Numbered from the stretch's first letter, positions 1 to 5,914 are shown. The stretch is 5,914 nucleotides of DNA from Flammeovirgaceae bacterium (GCA_003228395.1 QIDJ01000083.1:1-5914), one strand, 5' to 3'. The notes: generated by a model not told the origin, from the letters alone. A program made the numbers and translations.

Positions 1-106
1 GATGATAGTCTTCAACTTCCGAATCCAACCTCAGCAAAGTTTCCTTTCCGTTGTCGATGTACACTACAAAGGCTTTATGGTTATCAAGCCATACTCCAGC
101 TTTCAT
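1..106 (-). CDS. Conserved hypothetical protein, N-terminal 35 residues only
   Basis: This is the 5' end of a leftward gene that runs off the window at base 1. Reading from the ATG at 106-104 gives 35 residues beginning MKAGVWLDNHKAFVVYI and ending DSEVEDYH, with no stop. The pattern is a first beta strand (AGVWLD), a short turn with a charged pair, a second strand (AFVVYID), then a charged stretch. I recall a similar start (M-K-x-G-I/V-W-I/L-D-x-x-K-A) in small Bacteroidota proteins of unknown function that resemble the N-terminal domain of eRF1-like or host-attachment-like proteins; that link is from memory. No Shine-Dalgarno sequence is visible upstream. The gene lies 99 bases downstream of hsp20 on the same strand, so the two may be co-transcribed, which would suggest a stress-related role. 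Coding status is fairly safe; function is unknown. Confidence 0.65.
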   Translation of the reverse strand, partial: MKAGVWLDNHKAFVVYIDNGKETLLRLDSEVEDYH

Positions 107-160
107 ATGTCAAATAGTTAAAATTGATAAGAACGATTTTCTATCACTTCATTGCGTAGA

Positions 161-182
161 AGGGCCCCCGGTCAGGAGCCCT
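161..182 (-). other. GC-rich hairpin between hsp20 and the next leftward gene
   Basis: Arms 161-168 (AGGGCCCC) and 175-182 (GGAGCCCT) enclose a 6-base loop. Read on the minus strand, all eight positions pair if one G-U wobble is allowed; on the plus strand that position is a C-A mismatch, so the minus-strand transcript is the better fit. No U-run follows on the minus strand, so it is not a standard intrinsic terminator. It could be an mRNA stabiliser or processing hairpin between the two leftward genes, or chance. Confidence 0.3.
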
Positions 183-205
183 CCATTGCACTCACCTCGC
201 CAACC

Positions 206-646
206 CTAACTGATTTTGATTTCCCTGTGGGAAATCGGCCTGACCTCTCTTTTCGGCAGTGTGATAGTAAGCACACCGTCTTCATACCTTGCGAGGATGT
301 CTTCTTCATTGATAATTCCCGGCAGCACAAATGACCTGCTGAAACTACAATAATTGAATTCTCTTCTGGTAAAATGCGCTGCTTCTTCGGTTTTGTTTGA
401 TTTTATTTCCGCACTTATTGTCAGGCTGCCGTCCTCGATGTTTATGTGGAAGTCGTTTTTTTTCATACCCGGCACCGCAAGGTCAACGACAAATTCATCT
501 TCCGTGTCTTTTATATTTGCCGCCGGAATACGCGTCTTCCAGTCATTTGCCCCCGGAATGTTCCAGAAACTAGTGTCATCAAAAATTCCGGATACCAAAG
601 ACGGAATGTCTGATTGTAATCGATTTTTTTTCATTATGTCAGTCAT
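206..646 (-). CDS. hsp20: Small heat-shock protein, Hsp20/alpha-crystallin family
   Basis: The product is an ATP-independent cytoplasmic holdase that binds unfolding proteins in large oligomers and passes them to ATP-dependent chaperones. With the start at 646 it has 146 residues. A variable N-terminus (1-37) precedes an alpha-crystallin domain (about 38-132) with the usual landmarks: PAANIKDTEDEF, the DLAVPGMKK segment (55-63), the TRREFNY strand (93-99), and the hallmark GVLTITLPK (124-132). A C-terminal I-K-I motif (143-145) matches the IXI element that docks between subunits. Length and order are normal for the family. An upstream in-frame ATG at 676 would add ten residues, but the ATG at 646 is preferred because AAAGGAGG lies just before it. 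That Shine-Dalgarno match is unusual here, since the other genes in the window lack one. The neighbours are two leftward genes of unknown function; a terminator separates it from the gene to its right. Confidence 0.95.
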   Translation of the reverse strand: MTDIMKKNRLQSDIPSLVSGIFDDTSFWNIPGANDWKTRIPAANIKDTEDEFVVDLAVPGMKKNDFHINIEDGSLTISAEIKSNKTEEAAHFTRREFNYCSFSRSFVLPGIINEEDILARYEDGVLTITLPKREVRPISHREIKIS

Positions 647-650
647 AGCC

Positions 651-658
651 CCTCCTTT
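651..658 (-). promoter_or_regulatory. Shine-Dalgarno site deciding the hsp20 start
   Basis: On the minus strand AAAGGAGG ends four bases before the ATG at 646. It is the only strong match to the 16S rRNA tail in front of a gene in this window and it falls inside the longer reading frame that starts at 676, so it selects the shorter 146-residue protein. A further in-frame ATG at 634 is too far from it to be the likelier start. Confidence 0.75.
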
Positions 659-703
659 AATAAAATCCTGCCCCATAAAGTGGGCTGATTTTTAAACTCG
701 AGC

Positions 704-734
704 AAAATGTAAATATTGTTATTTTAAAATGCAA
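704..734 (-). promoter_or_regulatory. Candidate promoter for hsp20
   Basis: Read on the minus strand, TTG (734-732), a 20-base gap and TACATTTT (711-704) approximate the Bacteroidota pattern TTG-N17-23-TAnnTTTG, with one mismatch in the last base of the -7 element. The predicted start site near 697 would give a leader of about 50 bases before the ATG at 646. No CIRCE-like inverted repeat is present between here and the gene. The terminator at 805-851 means hsp20 needs its own promoter, which supports a site here, though this match is not perfect. Confidence 0.4.
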
Positions 735-804
735 TGATATTCGTCAGCCGGGTTGTTGACACTGCTCATTGAGGCTGCCATGGAGGATCAATAGAGATTT
801 ATTC

Positions 805-851
805 AAAAAAAAGGACACTGTATCAAAATTTCAGATTTTGTTACAGCATCC
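805..851 (-). terminator. Intrinsic terminator of the 877-1299 gene
   Basis: Two 17-base arms (835-851 and 813-829) enclose the five-base loop 830-834. The minus-strand RNA forms 16 of 17 pairs, with a single A-A mismatch and two G-U wobbles, and is followed at once by eight U residues (from the A-run at 805-812). The plus-strand RNA would form only 14 pairs, because the wobble positions become C-A mismatches, and it has no U-run. The signal therefore works leftwards, 26 bases after the TGA of the gene at 877-1299. Confidence 0.85.
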
Positions 852-876
852 TAAAAGATGATTGTTTGTAGTTTTA

Positions 877-1299
877 TCAGAGCACTTCTTCGATCAATTT
901 ATAAAAGTCATGTTTATAATTTCTGAATGTATCGTCGAAGCTGTCCACTTTTTCTTTCAATTCAATATGCCTGTTACGATATTCAGCTTCATTCAATGTT
1001 TCACCCGATATAAGCATTTGGGCAAGTTGCTTTTCGTGACGCCGAACAGACTGTTTATATTCATCAAGTAATTCACCATTATAATAAAAAATAAGATTCT
1101 GGAAGTGACCTTCTTTCTTTTTGTCCTCTTTTGAAGAAAATTTAAGGGAATTGGCGTCAAGTAATTTTTGAAAAAAATCGAGTTCTCTTTTCCATAGCTC
1201 AATTCTTGACATCCAAACCCGGCTTTCCTTGTGCAGTTCCTCCATGCCGATTTCAAGCAAATAATCACTTCCAGCTTCATTTAATTGTTCCATAGCCAT
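877..1299 (-). CDS. Conserved-looking coiled-coil protein of unknown function
   Basis: The product has 140 residues, no cysteine, no signal peptide and no membrane segment, so it should be cytoplasmic. It is rich in E, K, L and aromatic residues and reads as almost entirely helical. Three likely helices are seen: about 17-48 (IGMEELHKESRVW onward, ending FFQKLLDAN), 62-98 (EGHFQNLIFYYNGELLDEYK onward, ending LAQML) and 103-140 (NEAEYRNRH onward to IEEVL), a plausible three-helix bundle or coiled coil. I recall similar short proteins with a central HFQNLI-YYN-E segment in Bacteroidota genomes, often near stress genes, but no function is known to me. The start may be the ATG at 1299 or the second at 1293; neither has a Shine-Dalgarno sequence. 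A clear terminator follows at 851-805, so it forms a one-gene transcript, divergent from the act operon. Confidence 0.85.
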   Translation of the reverse strand: MAMEQLNEAGSDYLLEIGMEELHKESRVWMSRIELWKRELDFFQKLLDANSLKFSSKEDKKKEGHFQNLIFYYNGELLDEYKQSVRRHEKQLAQMLISGETLNEAEYRNRHIELKEKVDSFDDTFRNYKHDFYKLIEEVL

Positions 1300-1336
1300 T
1301 AAAAATTTATAGTTTATAAATACATCGTTCCATTGT

Positions 1337-1368
1337 TAAATCTAATGCAAGTATCGCAAAAAACGCAA
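1337..1368 (-). promoter_or_regulatory. Candidate promoter for the 877-1299 gene
   Basis: On the minus strand TTG (1368-1366), a 21-base gap and TAGATTTA (1344-1337) resemble the Bacteroidota promoter with one mismatch in the -7 box, giving a leader of about 30 bases. An alternative is a perfect -7 box, TATGTTTG, at 1421-1414, but it lacks a TTG at the right distance and implies a leader of about 110 bases. The sequence does not decide between them. Confidence 0.35.
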
Positions 1369-1529
1369 GACATTGATCACAGTTGATATTGATACCTAGC
1401 AGCATAATTTAGTCAAACATAATAAAGTTACACATTTTTATCTATCCTTTTCAGATTTTAAAATTATCAATTGAAAAAGGGTGTCAATGCTTAAAATCAT
1501 GCACTACTAAAAAGGGGCTGTTAGTAAAT

Positions 1530-1551
1530 TTTTATGACAAAAGTCATAAAA
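1530..1551. promoter_or_regulatory. Palindromic operator candidate, CRP/FNR-like geometry
   Basis: Two perfect 9-base arms, TTTTATGAC (1530-1538) and GTCATAAAA (1543-1551), flank the spacer AAAA. The core is ATGAC-N4-GTCAT, so TGA-N6-TCA, the same arm spacing as FNR-type sites (TTGAT-N4-ATCAA). The centre is at 1540.5, about 61 bases upstream of the start site predicted from the act promoter, which is where class I CRP/FNR activators bind. The identity of the regulator is inference; the palindrome itself is seen directly. As it lies in a divergent region it could also act on the leftward gene. Confidence 0.5.
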
Positions 1552-1565
1552 TGAAGCTAAATAAT

Positions 1566-1595
1566 TTGAATAATTTATAAGTGCGTTTAGATTTG
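1566..1595 (+). promoter_or_regulatory. Promoter of the act operon (Bacteroidota type)
   Basis: TTG at 1566-1568 (within TTTG, 1565-1568), exactly 19 bases, then TAGATTTG at 1588-1595 is a full match to the primary sigma-factor consensus of Bacteroidota, TTG-N19-TAnnTTTG. Transcription should begin close to 1600-1603, giving a leader of only about 20 bases before the actA ATG at 1624. No Shine-Dalgarno sequence occurs in that leader, which is normal for the phylum. Confidence 0.75.
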
Positions 1596-1623
1596 TACCC
1601 ACTTTTAATTTTGGCCCTCATTA

Positions 1624-2895
1624 ATGGAAATTAAATATTCGTGTCAAATGCCTGGAAAAATACGCTTTAAATGTTCCGCAATTCTACTGATATCAATTCT
1701 TATTTTCTCAGGTTCATATCACAGGCTTTATGCTCAGGCAGATGCAGTGCCTGCTGATGCCGATGTGATCGCAGCCGGCGAGAAATTATTCAAGCAAAAC
1801 TGTGCGGCGTGCCACAGGATACAGGAAAAGCTTATTGGCCCCGGTCTGGCAAATATTTATAACCGGAGAGATATCCCATGGATACAGACTTTTGTAAAAA
1901 ATTCGCAGAAGGTAATTCAGAGTGGCGATGCGTATGCGGTTGATCTGTTTGAAGCATACAACCAGATCGTGATGACCCCCTTTGACTTCAGCGATGAAGA
2001 GATTCTTTCAGTCCTTGCTTATATAAAAGATCAGACTGATAATCCTCCTCAGGCCGCCGTTGTAATTGAAGAAACCGGCGATACAGGAGTGGAAGCCGGG
2101 CAGAAACTATTTGCCAGGTACATGAATTATATTCTTGCCGGCCTGATTGTCACGCTCATACTCATGATTGTGGTGCTGATAATGACAAGTTCGGTAATGC
2201 AGAAGTATCTCAGCACACGCAGCGACCTGGATGAGGCTGAAAGAGAGATTATTGCACAAAGGTTCAACTTGTTTGCACTGTTTCAGAGCAGGGCATTTAT
2301 CGGGTTTATGGCCTTTATTCTTACAGCAGTCGCCTTTAAAACGGCAATTGATGAGTTGTATGAGATTGGCGTTCAGCAGGGATATGCGCCGCAACAACCC
2401 ATTGTTTTTTCTCACCAGGTACATGCCGGACAATATGAAATTGACTGTAATTACTGCCATACAGGCGTGATGAAAAGTAAAAATGCCAACATTCCCGCTG
2501 CCAATGTCTGTATGAATTGCCACAGCAGCATTACAGAAGGGGTAAATACCGGGACAGTAGAAATTGCAAAAATATATACTGCCATTGAAGAAAACCGGCC
2601 GATTGAATGGGTACGGGTGCATAACCTGCCCGACCTTGCATATTTCAACCACTCACAACATGTAGATGTCGGGAATGTAGAATGCGCCACCTGTCACGGG
2701 CCTGTTAAAGAAATGGAGGTGGTAAGCCAGTATGCACTGCTTACCATGGGATGGTGTGTGGATTGTCACCGGACAACGGAAGTGAGTACAAAGGATAATG
2801 CCTATTACGACAAGCTGGTAGAATTTCATGATTCCCCCGAAGCGATGACTGTGGCAAGCATCGGTGGCCTGGAGTGTGCCAAATGTCATTATTAA
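1624..2895 (+). CDS. actA: Alternative complex III subunit ActA, membrane-bound hexahaem cytochrome c
   Basis: ActA carries electrons through c-type haems on the periplasmic face of alternative complex III, the quinol-oxidising complex that replaces cytochrome bc1 in many Bacteroidota. The 423 residues show a signal peptide (about 1-39, hydrophobic core 18-29, possible cleavage after LYAQA), then a class I cytochrome c domain with CAACH at 60-64 and a likely axial methionine at 117 (MTPFDF). Two membrane helices follow (about 169-188 and 224-240) with a charged cytoplasmic loop between them. The C-terminal periplasmic domain has five more CXXCH motifs, at 275, 296, 354, 378 and 418, and ends one residue after the last haem histidine. 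Additional conserved histidines (such as H264, H267, H343, H346) can supply distal ligands. The start at 1624 fits the promoter; M9 at 1648 is an alternative start that also leaves a good signal peptide. actB follows after 39 bases. Confidence 0.93.
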   Translation: MEIKYSCQMPGKIRFKCSAILLISILIFSGSYHRLYAQADAVPADADVIAAGEKLFKQNCAACHRIQEKLIGPGLANIYNRRDIPWIQTFVKNSQKVIQSGDAYAVDLFEAYNQIVMTPFDFSDEEILSVLAYIKDQTDNPPQAAVVIEETGDTGVEAGQKLFARYMNYILAGLIVTLILMIVVLIMTSSVMQKYLSTRSDLDEAEREIIAQRFNLFALFQSRAFIGFMAFILTAVAFKTAIDELYEIGVQQGYAPQQPIVFSHQVHAGQYEIDCNYCHTGVMKSKNANIPAANVCMNCHSSITEGVNTGTVEIAKIYTAIEENRPIEWVRVHNLPDLAYFNHSQHVDVGNVECATCHGPVKEMEVVSQYALLTMGWCVDCHRTTEVSTKDNAYYDKLVEFHDSPEAMTVASIGGLECAKCHY

Positions 2896-2934
2896 TTTTT
2901 TTAATCAGAGAAATATTCCTTCTTAAATAGTTAT

Positions 2935-5914
2935 ATGAACGAGAATAATAAACGTTACTGGAAAGGAATTGAGGAGTTTACGAACGATCCTGAATTTGTA
3001 AAGCATGCCGGCAAGGAATTTCCTGAATATTTGCCGGTAGGCAATGATGAGGGGGGGAGTTCCCGAAGAGATTTCCTTAAATTGATGGGCTTCGGGGTTG
3101 CCGCTGCTTCGCTTGCCGCCTGCGAGGCGCCCGTTCGTAGAGCCATCCCTTATTTGAATCAACCGGATACGATCGATCCCGGTATTCCCAATTACTATGC
3201 TTCTACGTATTTGCAGGGCGGTGACTATTGCAGCATTGTAGTAAAAACCAGGGAAGGACGTCCGATCAAGATTGAAGGAAATAAGCCTTCAAAAGTAACC
3301 ATGGGAGGAACCAGCGCACAGGTTCAGGCTTCCGTGCTCACACTTTATGATAAAGAGCGTCTTGACGGGCCGCGTAAAGAAGGCAGCGCCATATCATGGG
3401 AAAATCTGGACAAAGAAATTACAGAACAGCTGGCATCCGTTTCGTCAACAGGGGGGCAAATTCGTATTGTTACCAACACGATACTTAGCCCTGCAACCCT
3501 ACGGATCATTGAAAATTTTAAAGATAAATATCCGGACGCCACTGTTATTACTTACGATCCCGCTTCTTCAGCAGGCATACTGCAGGCTAATGAAGCCAAC
3601 TTCGGGATGCGGGTGCTGCCTTCATATGATTTCAGCAAAGCCGGTACCATCGTGAGTTTAGGCGCTGATTTTATTGGCACCTGGATATCGCCGGTTGAAT
3701 TTGCCAAACAGTACAGCAAAACAAGAAAGGTAAACGCCAAAAACAAGAAAATGTCCAGGCATTATCAGTTTGAGTCCAACCTGTCGCTTACCGGAGCCAA
3801 TGCGGATTATCGTTCGCCTTTGAAGCCATCCGATGAAGGGGATCTGGTAATCGGATTGTACAACCTGATAGCCTCAATGGCAGGAGAAAACACCGTTTCA
3901 GGAGGAAAACCGGATTTCAGGTATTTAAAAAAAGCTGCGAATGATTTATGGCGTAACAAAGGCAGGTCCCTGGTGGTTTCAGGATCAAATGACCCGGATG
4001 TGCAGATCCTTGTGAATGGCATTAACAGCATGCTCGGCAACTATGGCTCAACCATCAGTTTCAATGGTTATGCTAGCTACAGGAAGGGCAATGACAAGGT
4101 CATGAATGGATTTATTGATGACGTCAAAAGCGGTAATGTAGGGGCGGTGATCTTCTATAATTGCAATCCGGTTTATAACCACCCCAGAGGCGCTGAACTT
4201 GCAGAAGCATTAAAAGAAGCCCGTCTGACCATAACCACTTCGGATCGGATGGACGAAACGGCTTCATCGGTTACTTATGTTGCGCCCGATCATCATTTTC
4301 TTGAATCATGGAATGACGCCGAACCCAAACAAGGATATTTCAGCCTTTCACAACCCACCATTTCTCCGTTGTTCAATACCCGCCAGGCACAGGAAAGCTT
4401 TATGACCTGGTCAGGCAATGGAGGTGATTTTTTCAACTTCCTGAAAGAATTCTGGCGTACTACCATGTACCGGGAGTCTGAAACATTCGGATTCCAGTAT
4501 TTCTGGGATAAAACGCTTCAGGACGGTATTTATGAGTCTGAAAATACGGAGAAAAGTAGTGTGCCGTTGCAGGAAATTGATGCCCAGGCCGCCGCTGCCT
4601 CAATAGTACAAAATTATAAGGCGGGCAATGGATTTGAACTCGTTTTGTATTATAAAGTAGCAATCGGCGACGGAACGCAGGCCAATAATCCGTGGTTGCA
4701 GGAGATGCCGGATACCATAACCAAAGCCGTATGGGACAACTATGTTACCATTTCGCAAGCGGATGCCCGTGAACTTGGGATAACCTCTGAGCTTGGCCTT
4801 ACCAATATGGTAAACCTTACTATTGACGGCCGTACCGCAAAGCTGCCGGTAATCATACAGCCCGGGCAGGCAAATGGAACGATTGGCCTGGCCCTGGGCT
4901 ATGGCAGAACCAAAGCAGGAAAGGTGGCAGATGGCGTAGGCTTTGATGCAACTCCCTGGATAACGTCAATAAATGATTATGCGTATTATGCCGTTACTTC
5001 AGGCGTGCAGCTAGAAGTCACAGGTGATTTATACCAGGTGGCACAAACCCAGACGCATCAAACCTTTATGGGTCGCGACAACGTGGTTCAGGAAACCACA
5101 TTGAAGGAATACAAAAAAAATCCATCTGCAGGCAGAAGACATCCACATATTGCCACATGGATGAACGAAGAAAAATCGCTTACTCCTGCGGAGGTTACCC
5201 TCTGGAAAGGACACAAGTATCCGGATCATCACTGGGGCTTAATGATTGATTTAAACTCCTGCACCGGATGCAGCGCCTGCACCATTGCATGCCAGGCTGA
5301 AAACAATGTGGCTGTAGTAGGCCGGGAAGAAGTTATCAACAGAAGGGAAATGCATTGGATCAGGATTGACCGGTATTACAGCAGCGATGCTTCACTCGAT
5401 GATCTTTCGGGACTCGAGAAGGCATCCGAAAATCCGGAGATCACCTTCCAGCCGATGATGTGTCAGCATTGCAATCATGCATCCTGTGAAACTGTTTGCC
5501 CCGTTGCTGCAACCACACACAGCACCGAAGGACTGAATATGATGGCGTACAACCGTTGTATCGGTACCCGTTATTGCGCTAACAACTGCCCTTATAAAGT
5601 TAGGAGATTTAACTGGTTTAAATATCACGACAACAAGCAGTTTGACAAAAATCTTTCGATGAACAATAACCTTGGAAAGATGGTGCTGAATCCGGAAGTG
5701 ACGGTAAGATCAAGAGGTGTTATGGAGAAATGTTCACTTTGTGTGCAGCGTATTCAGGCGGGTAAATTAGCCGCAAAGATCGAACGCAGGACCACAACCG
5801 ATGATGATTTTGATACGGCATGCGCAAGCGCCTGCCCGGCAGATGCGTTGGTATTTGGTGATATGAACGACGCGGAAAGTAAAATATCGAACATGCTTAA
5901 GATTAAGAATTACG
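2935..5914 (+). CDS. actB: Alternative complex III subunit ActB, molybdopterin-like/iron-sulfur protein, 3' end missing
   Basis: ActB relays electrons through iron-sulfur clusters in alternative complex III. The frame is open from the ATG at 2935 to the window end: 993 residues, close to the roughly 1000 usual for the family, so only the C-terminus is lost. Residues 1-42 (containing YWKGIEEF and EFPEYLP) form the extension typical of the family, before a Tat-type motif SRRDFLKLMG (43-52) and a lipobox-like SLAAC ending at C63. Residues about 64-755 resemble molybdopterin oxidoreductases (for example FESNLSLTGANADYR, near 299-313) but contain only cysteines 99 and 410, so no N-terminal cluster motif. 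The ferredoxin-like part (about 763 on) has C776/779/782/786, C843/846/851/855, C875/881/885 with Thr in the usual fourth position (CIGTRYC), and C933/936/963/967, fitting three [4Fe-4S] and one [3Fe-4S] cluster. actC should follow. No Shine-Dalgarno sequence is visible. Confidence 0.95.
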   Translation, partial: MNENNKRYWKGIEEFTNDPEFVKHAGKEFPEYLPVGNDEGGSSRRDFLKLMGFGVAAASLAACEAPVRRAIPYLNQPDTIDPGIPNYYASTYLQGGDYCSIVVKTREGRPIKIEGNKPSKVTMGGTSAQVQASVLTLYDKERLDGPRKEGSAISWENLDKEITEQLASVSSTGGQIRIVTNTILSPATLRIIENFKDKYPDATVITYDPASSAGILQANEANFGMRVLPSYDFSKAGTIVSLGADFIGTWISPVEFAKQYSKTRKVNAKNKKMSRHYQFESNLSLTGANADYRSPLKPSDEGDLVIGLYNLIASMAGENTVSGGKPDFRYLKKAANDLWRNKGRSLVVSGSNDPDVQILVNGINSMLGNYGSTISFNGYASYRKGNDKVMNGFIDDVKSGNVGAVIFYNCNPVYNHPRGAELAEALKEARLTITTSDRMDETASSVTYVAPDHHFLESWNDAEPKQGYFSLSQPTISPLFNTRQAQESFMTWSGNGGDFFNFLKEFWRTTMYRESETFGFQYFWDKTLQDGIYESENTEKSSVPLQEIDAQAAAASIVQNYKAGNGFELVLYYKVAIGDGTQANNPWLQEMPDTITKAVWDNYVTISQADARELGITSELGLTNMVNLTIDGRTAKLPVIIQPGQANGTIGLALGYGRTKAGKVADGVGFDATPWITSINDYAYYAVTSGVQLEVTGDLYQVAQTQTHQTFMGRDNVVQETTLKEYKKNPSAGRRHPHIATWMNEEKSLTPAEVTLWKGHKYPDHHWGLMIDLNSCTGCSACTIACQAENNVAVVGREEVINRREMHWIRIDRYYSSDASLDDLSGLEKASENPEITFQPMMCQHCNHASCETVCPVAATTHSTEGLNMMAYNRCIGTRYCANNCPYKVRRFNWFKYHDNKQFDKNLSMNNNLGKMVLNPEVTVRSRGVMEKCSLCVQRIQAGKLAAKIERRTTTDDDFDTACASACPADALVFGDMNDAESKISNMLKIKNY

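Larger units (their letters stand above)
1300..1623. other. Divergent A/T-rich intergenic region
   Basis: No supported gene lies in these 324 bases. The right end holds the act promoter and a palindromic operator candidate, listed separately. The left end must hold the promoter of the leftward gene at 877-1299. A further imperfect inverted repeat, CCTTTTCA (1446-1453) against TGAAAAAGG (1472-1480), surrounds the 10-base palindrome ATTTTAAAAT, and short arms TACTAA/TTAGTA sit at 1505-1510 and 1521-1526. These two have long loops or short arms and no U-run, so no function is claimed for them. Confidence 0.6.

Noticed and set aside
152..334. A 60-codon plus-strand open frame across the hsp20 3' end
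   Set aside because: Most of it is antisense to hsp20, and it has no start signal.
354..695. A 113-codon plus-strand open frame
   Set aside because: It is antisense to hsp20, which has all family landmarks and a Shine-Dalgarno site; the protein has no recognisable features.
862..1071. A 69-codon plus-strand open frame rich in phenylalanine
   Set aside because: It is the complement of the lysine/glutamate-rich gene at 877-1299; the terminator orientation supports the minus-strand gene.
1446..1480. Imperfect inverted repeat as a terminator or riboswitch
   Set aside because: Arms are 8 and 9 bases with a bulge, the loop is 18 bases, no U-run follows on either strand, and no known riboswitch core is present.
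2107..2652. A 181-codon minus-strand open frame
   Set aside because: It lies wholly antisense to actA, whose six haem motifs prove the plus-strand frame; no promoter or start signal supports it.
2896..2934. A separate promoter or terminator between actA and actB
   Set aside because: The 39-base gap has no stem-loop and no TAnnTTTG box; co-transcription is the simpler reading.
3347..3655. A 102-codon plus-strand open frame within actB
   Set aside because: It is out of frame inside the intact actB reading frame and resembles no family.
1..5914. Mobile element, CRISPR array, tRNA or rRNA
   Set aside because: No terminal inverted repeats, transposase motifs, regularly spaced repeats, tRNA arms or rRNA-like sequence were seen.

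Overview
The window looks like chromosomal DNA of an aerobic (or facultative) respiring member of the Bacteroidota. Three signs point there. The right half encodes the first two subunits of alternative complex III (ACIII, Act). One promoter has the Bacteroidota-type pattern TTG-N19-TAnnTTTG. Most starts lack a Shine-Dalgarno sequence and sit behind A/T-rich leaders. I cannot name a genus.

Layout. The left part (1-1299) is read leftwards and holds three small genes: the 5' end of a gene cut by the window edge (106 to <1), a small heat-shock protein (646-206), and a conserved-looking, probably coiled-coil protein of unknown function (1299-877). That last gene has its own intrinsic terminator (851-805), so the hsp20 gene must start from its own promoter, for which a candidate lies at 704-734. 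A 324-base A/T-rich intergenic region (1300-1623) separates this block from the divergent act operon. It carries a 9-bp-arm palindrome built like a CRP/FNR-family operator (1530-1551), followed by a strong promoter match (1566-1595).

The right part (1624-5914) is read rightwards. actA (1624-2895) encodes a membrane-anchored c-type cytochrome with six CXXCH motifs: one in an N-terminal cytochrome c domain, then two membrane helices, then five in a C-terminal multihaem domain. actB (2935 to beyond 5914) follows after 39 bases. It encodes a large iron-sulfur protein with an extended Tat-type signal, a molybdopterin-oxidoreductase-like domain that seems to have lost its metal sites, and a four-cluster ferredoxin-like domain. 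Its frame is open from 2935 to the last base; the 3' end is outside the window. In known ACIII, quinol is oxidised at the membrane by NrfD-like subunits (ActC/ActF, expected downstream), and electrons pass through the ActB clusters and the ActA/ActE haems to a terminal oxidase or cytochrome c.

Nothing here is clearly a new defence, mobile or RNA system. The points most worth a second look are the palindrome placed about 61 bases upstream of the predicted act start site, the 1+5 haem architecture of ActA, the Tat-plus-lipobox export signal of ActB, and the two uncharacterised proteins flanking hsp20.
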